Source of the DNA: Gammaproteobacteria bacterium
Lineage (GTDB): Bacteria; Pseudomonadota; Gammaproteobacteria; UBA7966
Assembly: GCA_003485715.1 (NCBI GenBank)
Contig: DNIF01000007.1
Location: forward strand, 1-24,940
Length of the DNA stretch: 24,940 nt
Direction of reading: 5' to 3'
Of this stretch, positions 1-7,313 are shown one piece after another. Within the stretch, counting starts at the first letter, position 1. Every line of letters begins with the position of its first letter. Under the pieces are notes generated by a model, which saw only the letters and a program-made list of their open reading frames with translations, was not told the origin of the DNA and ran no database searches. The position numbers and the translations under genes were made by a program.

Positions 1-241
1 CGCCTTGCGGCCAGCCCGCGCCACGCACTCGATCGCCGTACACCCGGTGATGCTACGCTCCGAGCCTTCCGCAATCTGGCCGAGGTAATCGACCTCGAGG
101 CCTGGCGCAGTCGTCGCGCTGCTTCCCGTCACGGAGCCTGAGCGCCGCCAGCACCCTTCGCCGCAATAGTTTCGGCGCGCACGGCGAGCCGGCTCGCTGT
201 CGGCTGCAACGTCACCCCCCTCAACTCCAGCAAGGCCAACC
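1..241. other. Left-edge region, no recognised gene
   Basis: Nothing recognisable is coded here. The + strand is open in frame 1 from the window edge to a TGA at 139-141. The 46-residue peptide, ending AASRHGA, could be the tail of an upstream gene, but I do not recognise it. The last 100 bases carry the leader of the TerC gene. A weak ribosome site (AAGG, six bases before the ATG at 242) is present. I looked for the conserved blocks of the yybP-ykoY manganese riboswitch, which often precedes terC/alx genes, and did not see them. Confidence 0.4.
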
Positions 242-973
242 ATGGAAATCCTCGACCCTAACCTCCTCGTTGCATTCCTCACGCTGACCGCCCTTGAGGT
301 GGTGCTCGGCATCGACAACATCATCTTCATTTCGATCCTTGCCGGCCGACTGCCGCCATCCCAGCGTGCACTTGCGCGCCAGGTAGGTCTTTCACTCGCG
401 GTCATCACCCGCATCGGCCTGCTGTTCATGCTGAGCTGGATCATCGGGCTCACGGCACCGCTGTTCTCCGTGTTCGAGCACCCGTTCTCGGGGCGCGACC
501 TGATCCTCGCCGCCGGCGGGGCCTTCCTGATTGCGAAGGCCACCAGCGAGATCCACCACAAACTTGAGGGTGACATCGCCGGCGACCAGGGGCGGGTGGG
601 GGCCACCTTCGCCGGGGTCATCGTGCAGATCCTGCTGCTCGACATCGTCTTTTCACTGGATTCGGTGATCACGGCCGTCGGCATGGTGAAGTACATCGAG
701 GTGATGATCGCGGCCGTGCTGGTGTCGGTGGCCATGATGCTGGTCTTTGCCGGACCGGTCGGCGATTTCGTCGAGCGTCACCCCAGCGTGAAGATGCTGG
801 CCTTGTCCTTTCTCTTGCTCATCGGCACCGTGCTGCTCGCCGAGGGCTTCGGCCACCACATCCCGAAGGCGTATGTCTACCTCCCGATCGCCTTCTCGAT
901 CTTCGTCGAGATGCTGAATCTGCGCCTGCGTTCGCGGACCGGTCCGCCGGTGGAACTGCGCGATTCGCTGTAG
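242..973 (+). CDS. TerC family integral membrane protein
   Basis: A 243-aa polytopic inner-membrane protein of the TerC/Alx family, whose members are tied to tellurite resistance or to manganese and other metal homeostasis. The family signature is clear: an acidic helix near residues 17-28 (EVVLGIDNIIF) and a second near residues 128-142 (LLLDIVFSLDSV). These paired acidic motifs in membrane helices are typical of metal-handling TerC proteins. About seven hydrophobic stretches are visible, and the length matches short single-domain TerC proteins with no CBS or CorC domain. The ATG is preceded by AAGG at a good distance. It stands alone, convergent with the anti-sigma gene downstream, so context gives no substrate. 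The family call is secure; the transported ion is unknown. Confidence 0.92.
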   Translation: MEILDPNLLVAFLTLTALEVVLGIDNIIFISILAGRLPPSQRALARQVGLSLAVITRIGLLFMLSWIIGLTAPLFSVFEHPFSGRDLILAAGGAFLIAKATSEIHHKLEGDIAGDQGRVGATFAGVIVQILLLDIVFSLDSVITAVGMVKYIEVMIAAVLVSVAMMLVFAGPVGDFVERHPSVKMLALSFLLLIGTVLLAEGFGHHIPKAYVYLPIAFSIFVEMLNLRLRSRTGPPVELRDSL

Positions 974-988
974 CAGGCGTGAGCGGGG

Positions 989-1016
989 GGCGGTCATCCG
1001 TCACGGGATCACCGCC
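989..1016 (+). terminator. Candidate terminator hairpin after terC
   Basis: An inverted repeat starts 15 bases past the terC stop. Arms 989-999 and 1006-1016 pair over 10 of 11 positions, with a single C-C mismatch in the middle and a six-base loop. It lies between two convergent genes, where a bidirectional terminator is expected. No run of T follows on either strand, so it may be only an mRNA-stabilising stem or a Rho-assisted end. Confidence 0.35.
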
Positions 1017-1108
1017 GCCTCCTTCCCTCCGGTGTTCTTGTGACGGCCCGAACCTCGCCGGGACACTGCGCTCAGTGGGCGTGCTGCAAGCCGTCCCGGG
1101 TGGCTCGC

Positions 1109-1834
1109 TCAGGTGTTGTCATTGCCATCGAGGGCGGCCAACACGGGCGTACGCAATTCTTCGAGGTCCGGAGTCGAGGCGGCGATCAGCGCGAGTGTGC
1201 CCAGCCTGTGCGGGTGAAGCTCGACCTGCTTGTCGTCGCGGGTCAACCGGCTTACCGAACGGCGCCACTCGCCCGGGCATAGCAGTACATGCACGGGCCC
1301 ACCCGGCGCGGCAAGTTTGAGATGCAGCCCGCTCTGGCCAAGGGGAGAGCAGGACCAGGCGTCCTCGATCGCCAGCCCGGCCAGAGGGCCAGGCTGTACG
1401 CCTGAGGTCAGCAGCAGAGCCCGCGTGGCCGACTCCGTCAACCCGCTGCCACCGGATGCGCTGGCCAGCCCCCTGGGGTGATCGGTGCGCACGTGGGTCA
1501 CGAGCAGATCGGCCGCCGCGTCCCGTTGACGCCAGGCGGTGAAGGCCAGCGCACCCATGGCCGCGACACCGACCGAGGCCGCCATGGCAAGGAAGCGGCG
1601 GCGGTCCGGCACCGCAGGCGGGATGTCCTCATGCAGCGCGGCGCGCAGCAGGATCCGTTCCTCCAGTCCTGGCGGCACGGGTGAACGAGCCACCTCGCCC
1701 AGCAACTGCTCGAGCCGCGCTGCGCCGAGTCCGAATTGACGACACAGGGCGCAGGTGCTGGCATGCGCGCGGATCGCAGCGGCTTGTCGGGTTGGCTCGG
1801 TGAGCAACGCCTTGCGGAATTCGAGGCAGTTCAT
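1109..1834 (-). CDS. DUF3379-type membrane anti-sigma factor candidate
   Basis: A 241-aa protein that probably holds the neighbouring sigma factor inactive at the membrane. The N-terminal cytoplasmic part has C3 plus a zinc-type H24-x3-C28-x2-C31 motif, as in ZAS-like anti-sigma domains. A single hydrophobic segment at about residues 80-100 follows a basic stretch (DRRR) and would span the membrane. The remaining 140 residues would be periplasmic and act as a sensor or anchor. The layout matches DUF3379 proteins, which occur beside ECF sigma genes in gammaproteobacteria. Its ATG overlaps the sigma stop codon (ATGA), so translation is coupled, as usual for sigma/anti-sigma pairs. The signal sensed is unknown; the anti-sigma role is inferred from domain order and context. 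Confidence 0.75.
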   Translation of the reverse strand: MNCLEFRKALLTEPTRQAAAIRAHASTCALCRQFGLGAARLEQLLGEVARSPVPPGLEERILLRAALHEDIPPAVPDRRRFLAMAASVGVAAMGALAFTAWRQRDAAADLLVTHVRTDHPRGLASASGGSGLTESATRALLLTSGVQPGPLAGLAIEDAWSCSPLGQSGLHLKLAAPGGPVHVLLCPGEWRRSVSRLTRDDKQVELHPHRLGTLALIAASTPDLEELRTPVLAALDGNDNT

Positions 1835-2340
1835 GTCTCGTCGCCCTGACGACCCGACTCCTCGCCGAGCGCAGCCCGCAAGCGGCGTCTGGCGCGAAAG
1901 ACGCGGGTGGCCGTCGTCTGCGGCGTCAATCCAAGCGCCGCGCCGATCTCCTCACAGCTCAATCCGCCGAGGACTTGCAGCAACAGCGGATCCCGGTACT
2001 CCGGTGCAAGAACCGCCAGGGCCCGCCGCAAGGCCGATGCTTCCGGTCGATCGTCGAGTGTCGGCTGCGGTTGCGGGATCTGGCCGGGAGGACTGTCGAC
2101 CCCCTGCGGTCGTTGACGCTCGCAGACGCGGGCGTGTTCACGGTGCAGCGTGACGAACAGCCATGCCCTGGCTGCCGCCAGATCGTCGGGGGAACTGAGG
2201 GCGTGCCGGGCGCGCGCGAAGGTCTCCTGCAGAAGATCTTCAGCCACCTGGGGTTGCCCGCAGAGCCAGTGGGCGAAGCGATACAGATCCGGGCCGTGAT
2301 CCCGGATCAGGCCCTCGAAGACGCGCCGGCGATCATTCAT
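1831..2340 (-). CDS. ECF-like sigma-70 family RNA polymerase sigma factor
   Basis: A 169-aa sigma factor. Region 2 (about residues 7-75) contains the core-binding and -10 helices, including AEDLLQETF at 33-41. Region 4 (about 104-160) holds a helix-turn-helix with SCEEIGAALGL followed by a basic recognition helix. The linker at 76-102 is rich in Pro and Gln, and no region 1 or 3 is present, as in ECF factors. I chose the ATG at 2340 because homologous sigma factors begin at this point. An ATG at 2379 is possible. A more distant start at 2571 would run into the upstream gene and is unlikely. No strong ribosome site precedes either ATG. It is translationally coupled to the anti-sigma gene. The regulon is unknown. 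Confidence 0.85.
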   Translation of the reverse strand: MNDRRRVFEGLIRDHGPDLYRFAHWLCGQPQVAEDLLQETFARARHALSSPDDLAAARAWLFVTLHREHARVCERQRPQGVDSPPGQIPQPQPTLDDRPEASALRRALAVLAPEYRDPLLLQVLGGLSCEEIGAALGLTPQTTATRVFRARRRLRAALGEESGRQGDET

Positions 2341-2452
2341 CGGGGTGGCTGCGCCGCCGCTCGGCCTGTGTGTGCCCATGGGTCTCAAAGTGGGTTTGGC
2401 CTTGGCGTAGGGAAATCGTGAGGGCACCCACCGGTCCGCGGCTAGAGATGAG

Positions 2453-2469
2453 ACCGTTCGAGCGACGGT
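2453..2469. promoter_or_regulatory. Inverted repeat upstream of the sigma gene
   Basis: Five-base arms ACCGT and ACGGT are separated by seven bases, within the 184-bp gap before the sigma gene. On the minus strand the site sits in a stretch with ECF-promoter-like blocks (GGCAACC, then TCTCA 13 bases later). The spacing is two to three bases shorter than the usual ECF promoter. It may be an autoregulatory site or chance. Confidence 0.2.
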
Positions 2470-2524
2470 TGCCAGAGGGTGTGGCTGCACCCGGATCGCT
2501 GCGCATCGGAGATCGGGCAGGGCG

Positions 2525-3040
2525 TCAGCGACTCTCTGCGGCGTGGTCACGCCAGATGGGCGCGGCCTCACGATGCTCGTTCACCCCACGGAAGAAGGCC
2601 TGCGACAGGGTCAGCCGGCGCTCCTGACTTCCCGCGAGGTCCACGAATTTCGGCGGGTGCACCCGAAAGCCATCTGCGTGGGCGGCGGAGCGATAGGGGA
2701 CGATCATCTCGAGCCGCTCGTCGGCAGCAGCTTGGCTCTGGCCCTCGATGACCACGGCGTCCAGCGACTCCTCGCCCAGTTTGACCTGCCCGTCGAAGAC
2801 CAGCACGGCATGCTGCGCGCTGACCTCGTTGCTGCGGAGGAGCTCGCGACCGGCGGCGACGCCTGCCTCCAGGTCGTCGTGCTCGAGGCGCGTGAGTTCA
2901 CGCAACCCGGCACCGCGAAGAAAGCCGTAAATGGGCACGAGTGCCTCGCCTGAGGAGAGGCTCCAGATGGCGTGTGCGGCGAAGAAGCCAGCCAGCCTTG
3001 CGGTTTCTGCCAGAGGGTCGGCTGAAGATGCGTTGGTCAC
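2525..3040 (-). CDS. Hypothetical protein upstream of the sigma/anti-sigma pair
   Basis: A 171-aa protein I do not recognise. It is soluble in appearance, with no signal peptide or membrane span. The N-terminal third is helical and hydrophobic (LAGFFAAHAIWSLSSG at about 16-31, then VPIYGF). The middle resembles a beta-rich domain (HAVLVFDGQVKLGEE at 77-91 and LDAVVIEG), and it ends in a charged helix. The start is GTG at 3040, supported by AAGGAC five bases upstream. It is co-oriented with the sigma and anti-sigma genes and its stop lies 184 bp before the sigma start. It could be cotranscribed or a separate unit. Codon usage looks like the neighbours. I infer a real gene from the ribosome site, composition and placement, but no function. 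Confidence 0.7.
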   Translation of the reverse strand: MTNASSADPLAETARLAGFFAAHAIWSLSSGEALVPIYGFLRGAGLRELTRLEHDDLEAGVAAGRELLRSNEVSAQHAVLVFDGQVKLGEESLDAVVIEGQSQAAADERLEMIVPYRSAAHADGFRVHPPKFVDLAGSQERRLTLSQAFFRGVNEHREAAPIWRDHAAESR

Positions 3041-3138
3041 GGGAGGTCCTTGTCGAGGAGATGTGTCTGATCAGGGAGCACAGCGTCGAGCAGGTCAGGG
3101 GTGGCGCGCAACCATGCCGGCCACGCTGGCACCGACAT
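3037..3138 (-). CDS. Possible small ORF overlapping the hypothetical gene start
   Basis: A 33-codon reading frame beginning MSVPAW ends with a TGA that overlaps the GTG start of the 171-aa gene (GTGA), the arrangement of translationally coupled genes. The frame stays open further upstream, with another ATG at 3183. No clear ribosome site precedes the ATG at 3138, and the peptide (ending LLDKDLP) matches nothing I know. It could be a leader peptide or chance in GC-rich DNA. Confidence 0.2.
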   Translation of the reverse strand: MSVPAWPAWLRATPDLLDAVLPDQTHLLDKDLP

Positions 3139-3319
3139 CGGGGGACGTGGTCCGTTGCACTCCTTCCCGCTAGCATCGACCATGCGCTCCCGGTCGATAG
3201 CCGGGCATTCGTCGTCCTCCGCACCGGCCCGATTTCCCCGCTTGCTGGCGCCGCGCGATGCTCCACCAGCATAGCGTGACTGCCACCCACTGCTCACCGC
3301 CCCATCCGATGAGGTCCCG

Positions 3320-3802
3320 ATGAAGATTGCCTCCCAATGCGTCGTCACCTTCCACTACACCCTGCACGACGACGACGGGCAACTGCTCGACGCCTCGGGC
3401 GAGGGCCGCCCGCTGGCCTATCTCCATGGCTGTGGGAACATCATCGAAGGCCTCGAGCGGGCCCTCGAGGGGCGTGGCAGCGGTGAAGTACTGGATGTCG
3501 CCATCGAGGCTGCCGAGGCCTACGGTGAGCACCAGCCGGAGCTGGTTCAGGACGTTCCGCGCAACCTCTTCCCGGACCCGGATGCAGTCGCCCCGGGGAT
3601 GTCCTTCCAGGGCGAGACCGACGACGGCGCGCAGTCGGTGCGAGTGGTAGCCGTCTCGAGCGACACGGTGACCATCGATGCCAATCATCCCCTGGCCGGG
3701 CAGCGGCTCCGGTTCCACGTCGAGGTAGTGGATGTGCGCTCTGCCACTCAAGAAGAGCTTCAGCATGGGCATGTGCACGGCCCCGGCGGCCATCACCACT
3801 GA
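3320..3802 (+). CDS. slyD: FKBP-type peptidyl-prolyl isomerase, SlyD-like
   Basis: A 160-aa cytoplasmic prolyl isomerase and chaperone of the SlyD family, which helps proteins fold and, in enterobacteria, delivers nickel for hydrogenase maturation. The split FKBP domain occupies residues 1-70 and about 127-140, with the usual FHYTL start, the G-x-G-R-P-L-A-Y-L-H-G core and the AYGEHQPELVQ motif. The inserted chaperone flap (IF domain) lies between, at about 71-126. The C-terminal tail is short and His-rich (HGHVHGPGGHHH), a likely metal-binding tail, though much shorter than in E. coli SlyD. GAGG five bases before the ATG supports the start. It is transcribed away from the sigma cluster across a 279-bp divergent gap in which I found no convincing promoter. 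Confidence 0.92.
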   Translation: MKIASQCVVTFHYTLHDDDGQLLDASGEGRPLAYLHGCGNIIEGLERALEGRGSGEVLDVAIEAAEAYGEHQPELVQDVPRNLFPDPDAVAPGMSFQGETDDGAQSVRVVAVSSDTVTIDANHPLAGQRLRFHVEVVDVRSATQEELQHGHVHGPGGHHH

Positions 3803-3860
3803 GCCTTCGCGCCGCAATCGGCCCGGTAATCTGAGCACGTTATTGGGCAATGACGGCCCC

Positions 3861-4967
3861 ATGCCCGAACCGTCATGCCGGCGTGCGGAAACTCGTTCGA
3901 CGCGGCGTGCGCCGAGGCCGCTTGCGGAACTCGTCGCCGTGCTGCTGACCGCCGGGTTTGCGGCGTCCGCCGCCGCAGCAGATCTGCCGACCGGCGCGCA
4001 TGCGCGGCTGCGGGCCGAGGCGCGCGCCGCCCTCGACCGGGGCGAGGCAGCAAAGGCGCTCGGGATCTACCAGCGCCTCGCCCGCGACGGCGATGCGGTC
4101 GGCAGCAACAACGCCGGGGTGCTCCTGCTCCAGGGTTGGGGGGCTGCCGCCGATCCGGTCGCGGCCCGCGCATGGTTCCGGCGCGCGGCAGAAGCCGGTC
4201 TGCCCGGGGGGCAGTACAACTACGCCCTGAGCCTCCTGCGAGGCCTGGGTGGAGTGGTTGATCGGGAGACCGGTCTGGCGCTGCTGGAGCAGGCCGCACG
4301 TGCCGGGGACGCGGATGCACATCTGGAGTTGGGCCTCGCCGCTGCCGTTAATCCGCTGCGGCGCGCAGCCGCCATCACCCACTTCCGCCATGCCGCCTTG
4401 GCGGGACGCCCCCTTGCCCAGTTGAATCTGGCCACTTTGCTCCTCGACGGTGAGGCGCCCGCCGAGCGCAGCGAGGCCGAGGATTGGCTGCAGCGGGCAG
4501 CCGGTGCCGGCGAAGCCACCGCCGCCTACCGTCTGGCCATGCTGCTGCTCGGGCGGGTCGAGACCGAAGCGGCCCGAGTCCCCGAGGCCGTGGCCTTCCT
4601 GCGCATGGCCGCGGAGGCCGGCTACCCCGAGGCCCTGCTCAACCTGGGTGTCATCGAGGCCGAGGGGCGTTGGGTCAAGCGCGACCTCGGCAGCGCGCTC
4701 CGGCGCTGGCGGCTGGCCGCCGAGCTGGGCCAGCCGGCGGCGCAGTTCAATCTCGGGCTGGCGCACGCGCGCCGGGATTTCGGCGTCGAGGATGCCCCGG
4801 AGGCCTATGCCTGGCTGGCGCTGGCCGCTGCCGCCGGGCATCCGGGGGCAGACACGGCCCTGGATGAACTGGCCAGCCGGCTGGACCCCGCCCAGCTTCG
4901 CCACGGCGAGGTGCTGTTCCAGCAAAGAATCGATCGCTTCCTGCGCCCGCCGCAGGCGCGGCGCTGA
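3861..4967 (+). CDS. Exported Sel1-like repeat protein
   Basis: A 368-aa protein built almost entirely of Sel1/TPR-like helical repeats, scaffolds for protein-protein contacts. A signal peptide is likely: basic N-terminus, hydrophobic LAELVAVLLTAGFAASAAA at about 21-39, and cleavage near residue 40. About seven units follow, each ending in a W/L-x-x-AA-x-x-G signature, for example ARAWFRRAAEAG and RRWRLAAELG. The ATG at 3861 is chosen because an in-frame start at 3732 lies inside slyD and would bury the signal peptide. The next gene, a glycosyltransferase, follows after 29 bp, so the two are probably cotranscribed. Sel1 proteins often serve envelope or polysaccharide systems, but the partner here is not shown. 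Confidence 0.85.
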   Translation: MPEPSCRRAETRSTRRAPRPLAELVAVLLTAGFAASAAAADLPTGAHARLRAEARAALDRGEAAKALGIYQRLARDGDAVGSNNAGVLLLQGWGAAADPVAARAWFRRAAEAGLPGGQYNYALSLLRGLGGVVDRETGLALLEQAARAGDADAHLELGLAAAVNPLRRAAAITHFRHAALAGRPLAQLNLATLLLDGEAPAERSEAEDWLQRAAGAGEATAAYRLAMLLLGRVETEAARVPEAVAFLRMAAEAGYPEALLNLGVIEAEGRWVKRDLGSALRRWRLAAELGQPAAQFNLGLAHARRDFGVEDAPEAYAWLALAAAAGHPGADTALDELASRLDPAQLRHGEVLFQQRIDRFLRPPQARR

Positions 4968-4996
4968 AGGGGCGTCGTCTGCGTCGCCCACCGCAT

Positions 4997-6061
4997 GTGC
5001 TCGCCTGCGTGAGCCACCACGGTCTGGGCCATCTGGCCCAGGTCGGCCCCGTGCTGCGTGCGCTCAGGGTAGTGCGACCGGATGTCACCTTCACCGTTCG
5101 CTGCACGGCACCACTGGCCCGGCAGGAAGAGCTGCTGGCGCTGCCTTTCACCGCCGAGCTACTGGCAGACGATTTCGGTCTCTTGATGGCGGGCTCATTG
5201 GATGTCTTGCGCGAGGAGACCCTGGCCGCCTACCGGGCCCTCCACGCCGAGCTGCCCCGGCAGGTGGCGGCCACCGCGGCGGCCTGCGAGCGCCTGCGGC
5301 CGGATGTGGTCATCGCCAATGCTGGCTACCTGCCGCTGCTTGCTGCCCGACGGCTGGGCGTGCCGGCCGTTCTGCTCGCCTCATTCACCTGGGCGCACGC
5401 GCTCGCGGCGTATTGCGGGGACGCGCCGGAGGTTGCCTCTCTGACTGCCCAGATGCTCGCCGCCTATGCCGGGGCCGATCTCCACCTCGCACCGCAACCG
5501 TCCCTGGCGACGCCGGAATTGCCGGGGGCGCAGACCATCGGCCCGATCGCCCGCTCCGGTCGCGCGGATCCTGGTCTGCTCCGGGCCCGCCTCGGTCTGC
5601 CCGCCGAGGTGCGTGTGGTGCTGCTGTTCCTGGGCGGGGTGCCGACGACGCTGCCGCTCGCGGCCTGGCCGCAGGCAGCGGACATCGCCTGGGTGGTATC
5701 GCACAGCGATTTGCCCGCCCGCCCCGACATGTACCCGGCCGCTGCGGCCGGGCTCGCTTGGCCGGATCTGCTGAGCTCCGCCGATGCCCTCGTTACCAAG
5801 CCCGGTTACGGAAGCATCACGGAGGCGGCCTGCAACGGGGTGCCCGTGGCCTACGTTCGCCGGGGCGCATGGCCAGAAGAACCCGGCCTCCTCGGCTGGT
5901 TGCATCAGTATGGTCGGGGAGTCGAAATAGCGCGGGCGGACCTGGAGCTGGGTGACCTGCGCTCTGCCCTTGCTACCCTCTGGGAGCGCCCACCACCACC
6001 CCGCCCAGTGGCGAGTGGCGCAGACGAGGCCGCCGCCGCCATCGCCCGACTGCTGCCCTGA
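4997..6061 (+). CDS. MurG-like (GT-B fold) glycosyltransferase
   Basis: A 354-aa protein with the two-domain GT-B layout of MurG/GT28 and UDP-glycosyltransferases. The N-terminal half opens with the glycine-rich acceptor-side motif HHGLGH at residues 7-12. The second half contains LFLGG at about 210-214 and the donor-site pattern KPGYGSITEAACNGVP at 268-283, very close to the MurG-type G-x-G-S-x-x-E signature. The start is GTG at 4997, immediately before the first beta strand; no strong ribosome site is visible, and translation may be coupled to the Sel1-repeat gene 29 bp upstream. It also resembles the glycosyltransferase-like domain found at the N-terminus of some sugar kinases. Donor sugar and acceptor cannot be read from the sequence. 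It is convergent with the pilus ATPase genes. Confidence 0.75.
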   Translation: MLACVSHHGLGHLAQVGPVLRALRVVRPDVTFTVRCTAPLARQEELLALPFTAELLADDFGLLMAGSLDVLREETLAAYRALHAELPRQVAATAAACERLRPDVVIANAGYLPLLAARRLGVPAVLLASFTWAHALAAYCGDAPEVASLTAQMLAAYAGADLHLAPQPSLATPELPGAQTIGPIARSGRADPGLLRARLGLPAEVRVVLLFLGGVPTTLPLAAWPQAADIAWVVSHSDLPARPDMYPAAAAGLAWPDLLSSADALVTKPGYGSITEAACNGVPVAYVRRGAWPEEPGLLGWLHQYGRGVEIARADLELGDLRSALATLWERPPPPRPVASGADEAAAAIARLLP

Positions 6062-6136
6062 GCGCAGGCTGCACCGCGGCCCCTGCGGACGCCGCATGGG
6101 CCTCTCCCCGGCGGCGCGGGGCACTGATCCCCTGAC

Positions 6137-7246
6137 TCAACCGAAGTTGATCCGCTGCTCCAGGTTGGTGCGCGAGTCGGCGTTGTTGAGCGCCTCCTCG
6201 AGGTCGATGCGACCGGCCTTGTAGAGACCATAGAGGGCCATATCGAAGGTCTGCATGCCGCGGGCGCCGCTGCCCTCCATGGCCTCCTTGATGCTGCCGA
6301 TCTCGCCCTTGAGGATGAGCTCTGAAACGTAGGGTGTGTTGATCATCACCTCGACGGCCGCGACCCGCTTGCGGTCCAGACCGGTCACGAGTCGCTGCGA
6401 GATCACGGCGCGCAGATTCAGTGACAGATCGAGATAAAGCTGCTTGTGCAGATCCGCCGGAAACAGGTTGATCACGCGCTCCATGGCCTGATTGGCATTG
6501 TTCGCATGCATGGTCGAGATGGCGAGATGACCGGTATTGCAGAGCTCGAGCGCCGCTTCCATGGTTTCCCGATCACGGACCTCGCCGATGAGGATGACAT
6601 CCGGTGCCTCGCGCATCGCGCTCCGGAGGGCGGCGCGATAGGAGCGGGTATCCGTGCCCACCTCGCGCTGATTGACCACCGAGCGATGGTTCGGGTGGTA
6701 GAACTCGATCGGGTCCTCGATGGTGAGGATGTGTCCGGCCTCGTTTGCGTTGCGCTCGTTGATCATGGCCGCGAGCGTGGTGGACTTTCCCGAACCAGTC
6801 GCGCCCACCATGAGGATGAGGCCACGCTTGTGCATGATGAGCGTCTTGAGAACTTCCGGCAGCCCGAGCTGTTCAACGGAAGGGATGACACTCGGGATGC
6901 GGCGCACCACCATGGCCACCTCGCCACGCTGGCGGAATACATTCACGCGGAAGCGCGCGCTGCCATCGGGCAGAGACACGGCGAAGTCGATCTCGAGGTC
7001 ACGTTCGAAGCGCGCGATCTGGTCTTCCGTCATCAGGCTCCACGCCGCCTGCTGCGACTGATCGCCCGTCAGCGGGCTACGGGTTACGGACGTGACCTGA
7101 CCCTCAATCTTGATCTTGACAGCTGCGCCGGCACTGAAGAAAAGGTCCGAACCCGATCGCTCCACCAGCAGCCGGAGATAGGGTGAGAGGTCGATGCGTG
7201 CAGACGGTGAGACTGCACTGACCTCGGCGGGTGGGGCTTCACTCAC
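6137..7246 (-). CDS. PilT/PilU family ATPase, PilU-like second copy
   Basis: A 369-aa hexameric-type ATPase of the type IV pilus retraction family. Visible motifs are Walker A GATGSGKSTT (about 148-157), Asp box TIEDPIEF (about 175-182), Walker B DVILIGE with catalytic Glu near 222, and the His box with STMHANNANQ. At the position of the PilT retraction motif AIRNLIRE it has VSELILKG, as PilU does. The C-terminal half (KGEI, GMQTFD, ADSR) also resembles PilU more than PilT. I place the start at GTG 7246 because AGGAGAT lies five bases before it. A longer frame to 7378 would overlap pilU by 65 bases. It is third in a pilT-pilU-pilU-like series, 67 bp after pilU. It probably assists PilT or sets retraction force; the exact role is inferred. 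Confidence 0.88.
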   Translation of the reverse strand: MSEAPPAEVSAVSPSARIDLSPYLRLLVERSGSDLFFSAGAAVKIKIEGQVTSVTRSPLTGDQSQQAAWSLMTEDQIARFERDLEIDFAVSLPDGSARFRVNVFRQRGEVAMVVRRIPSVIPSVEQLGLPEVLKTLIMHKRGLILMVGATGSGKSTTLAAMINERNANEAGHILTIEDPIEFYHPNHRSVVNQREVGTDTRSYRAALRSAMREAPDVILIGEVRDRETMEAALELCNTGHLAISTMHANNANQAMERVINLFPADLHKQLYLDLSLNLRAVISQRLVTGLDRKRVAAVEVMINTPYVSELILKGEIGSIKEAMEGSGARGMQTFDMALYGLYKAGRIDLEEALNNADSRTNLEQRINFG

Positions 7247-7251
7247 AGCGG

Positions 7252-7258
7252 ATCTCCT
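7252..7258 (-). promoter_or_regulatory. Ribosome binding site fixing the PilU-like start
   Basis: The minus strand reads AGGAGAT here, five bases before the GTG at 7246. This strong Shine-Dalgarno match decides for the short form of the PilU-like gene rather than a start inside pilU. Confidence 0.75.
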
Positions 7259-7313
7259 GCAACGCAGGCTGCGAGCCTGCGGGGTAGATGATGCTCTTGC
7301 CGAGGCTTGAGCC

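Noticed and set aside
142..241. yybP-ykoY manganese riboswitch ahead of terC
   Set aside because: The conserved riboswitch blocks were not found in the leader.
2341..2524. A full ECF autoregulatory promoter
   Set aside because: The GGCAACC and TCTCA blocks are only 13 bases apart, too close for a standard ECF promoter; kept only as a weak regulatory note.
4450..5955. A 501-codon + strand frame across the Sel1-repeat and glycosyltransferase genes
   Set aside because: Arg/Pro/Ala-rich shadow in another frame; the real genes in the other frames have clear motifs and ordinary composition.
6062..6136. Terminator between the glycosyltransferase and the PilU-like gene
   Set aside because: A CCCCG/CGGGG stem at 6106-6121 is too short, and no T-run is present.
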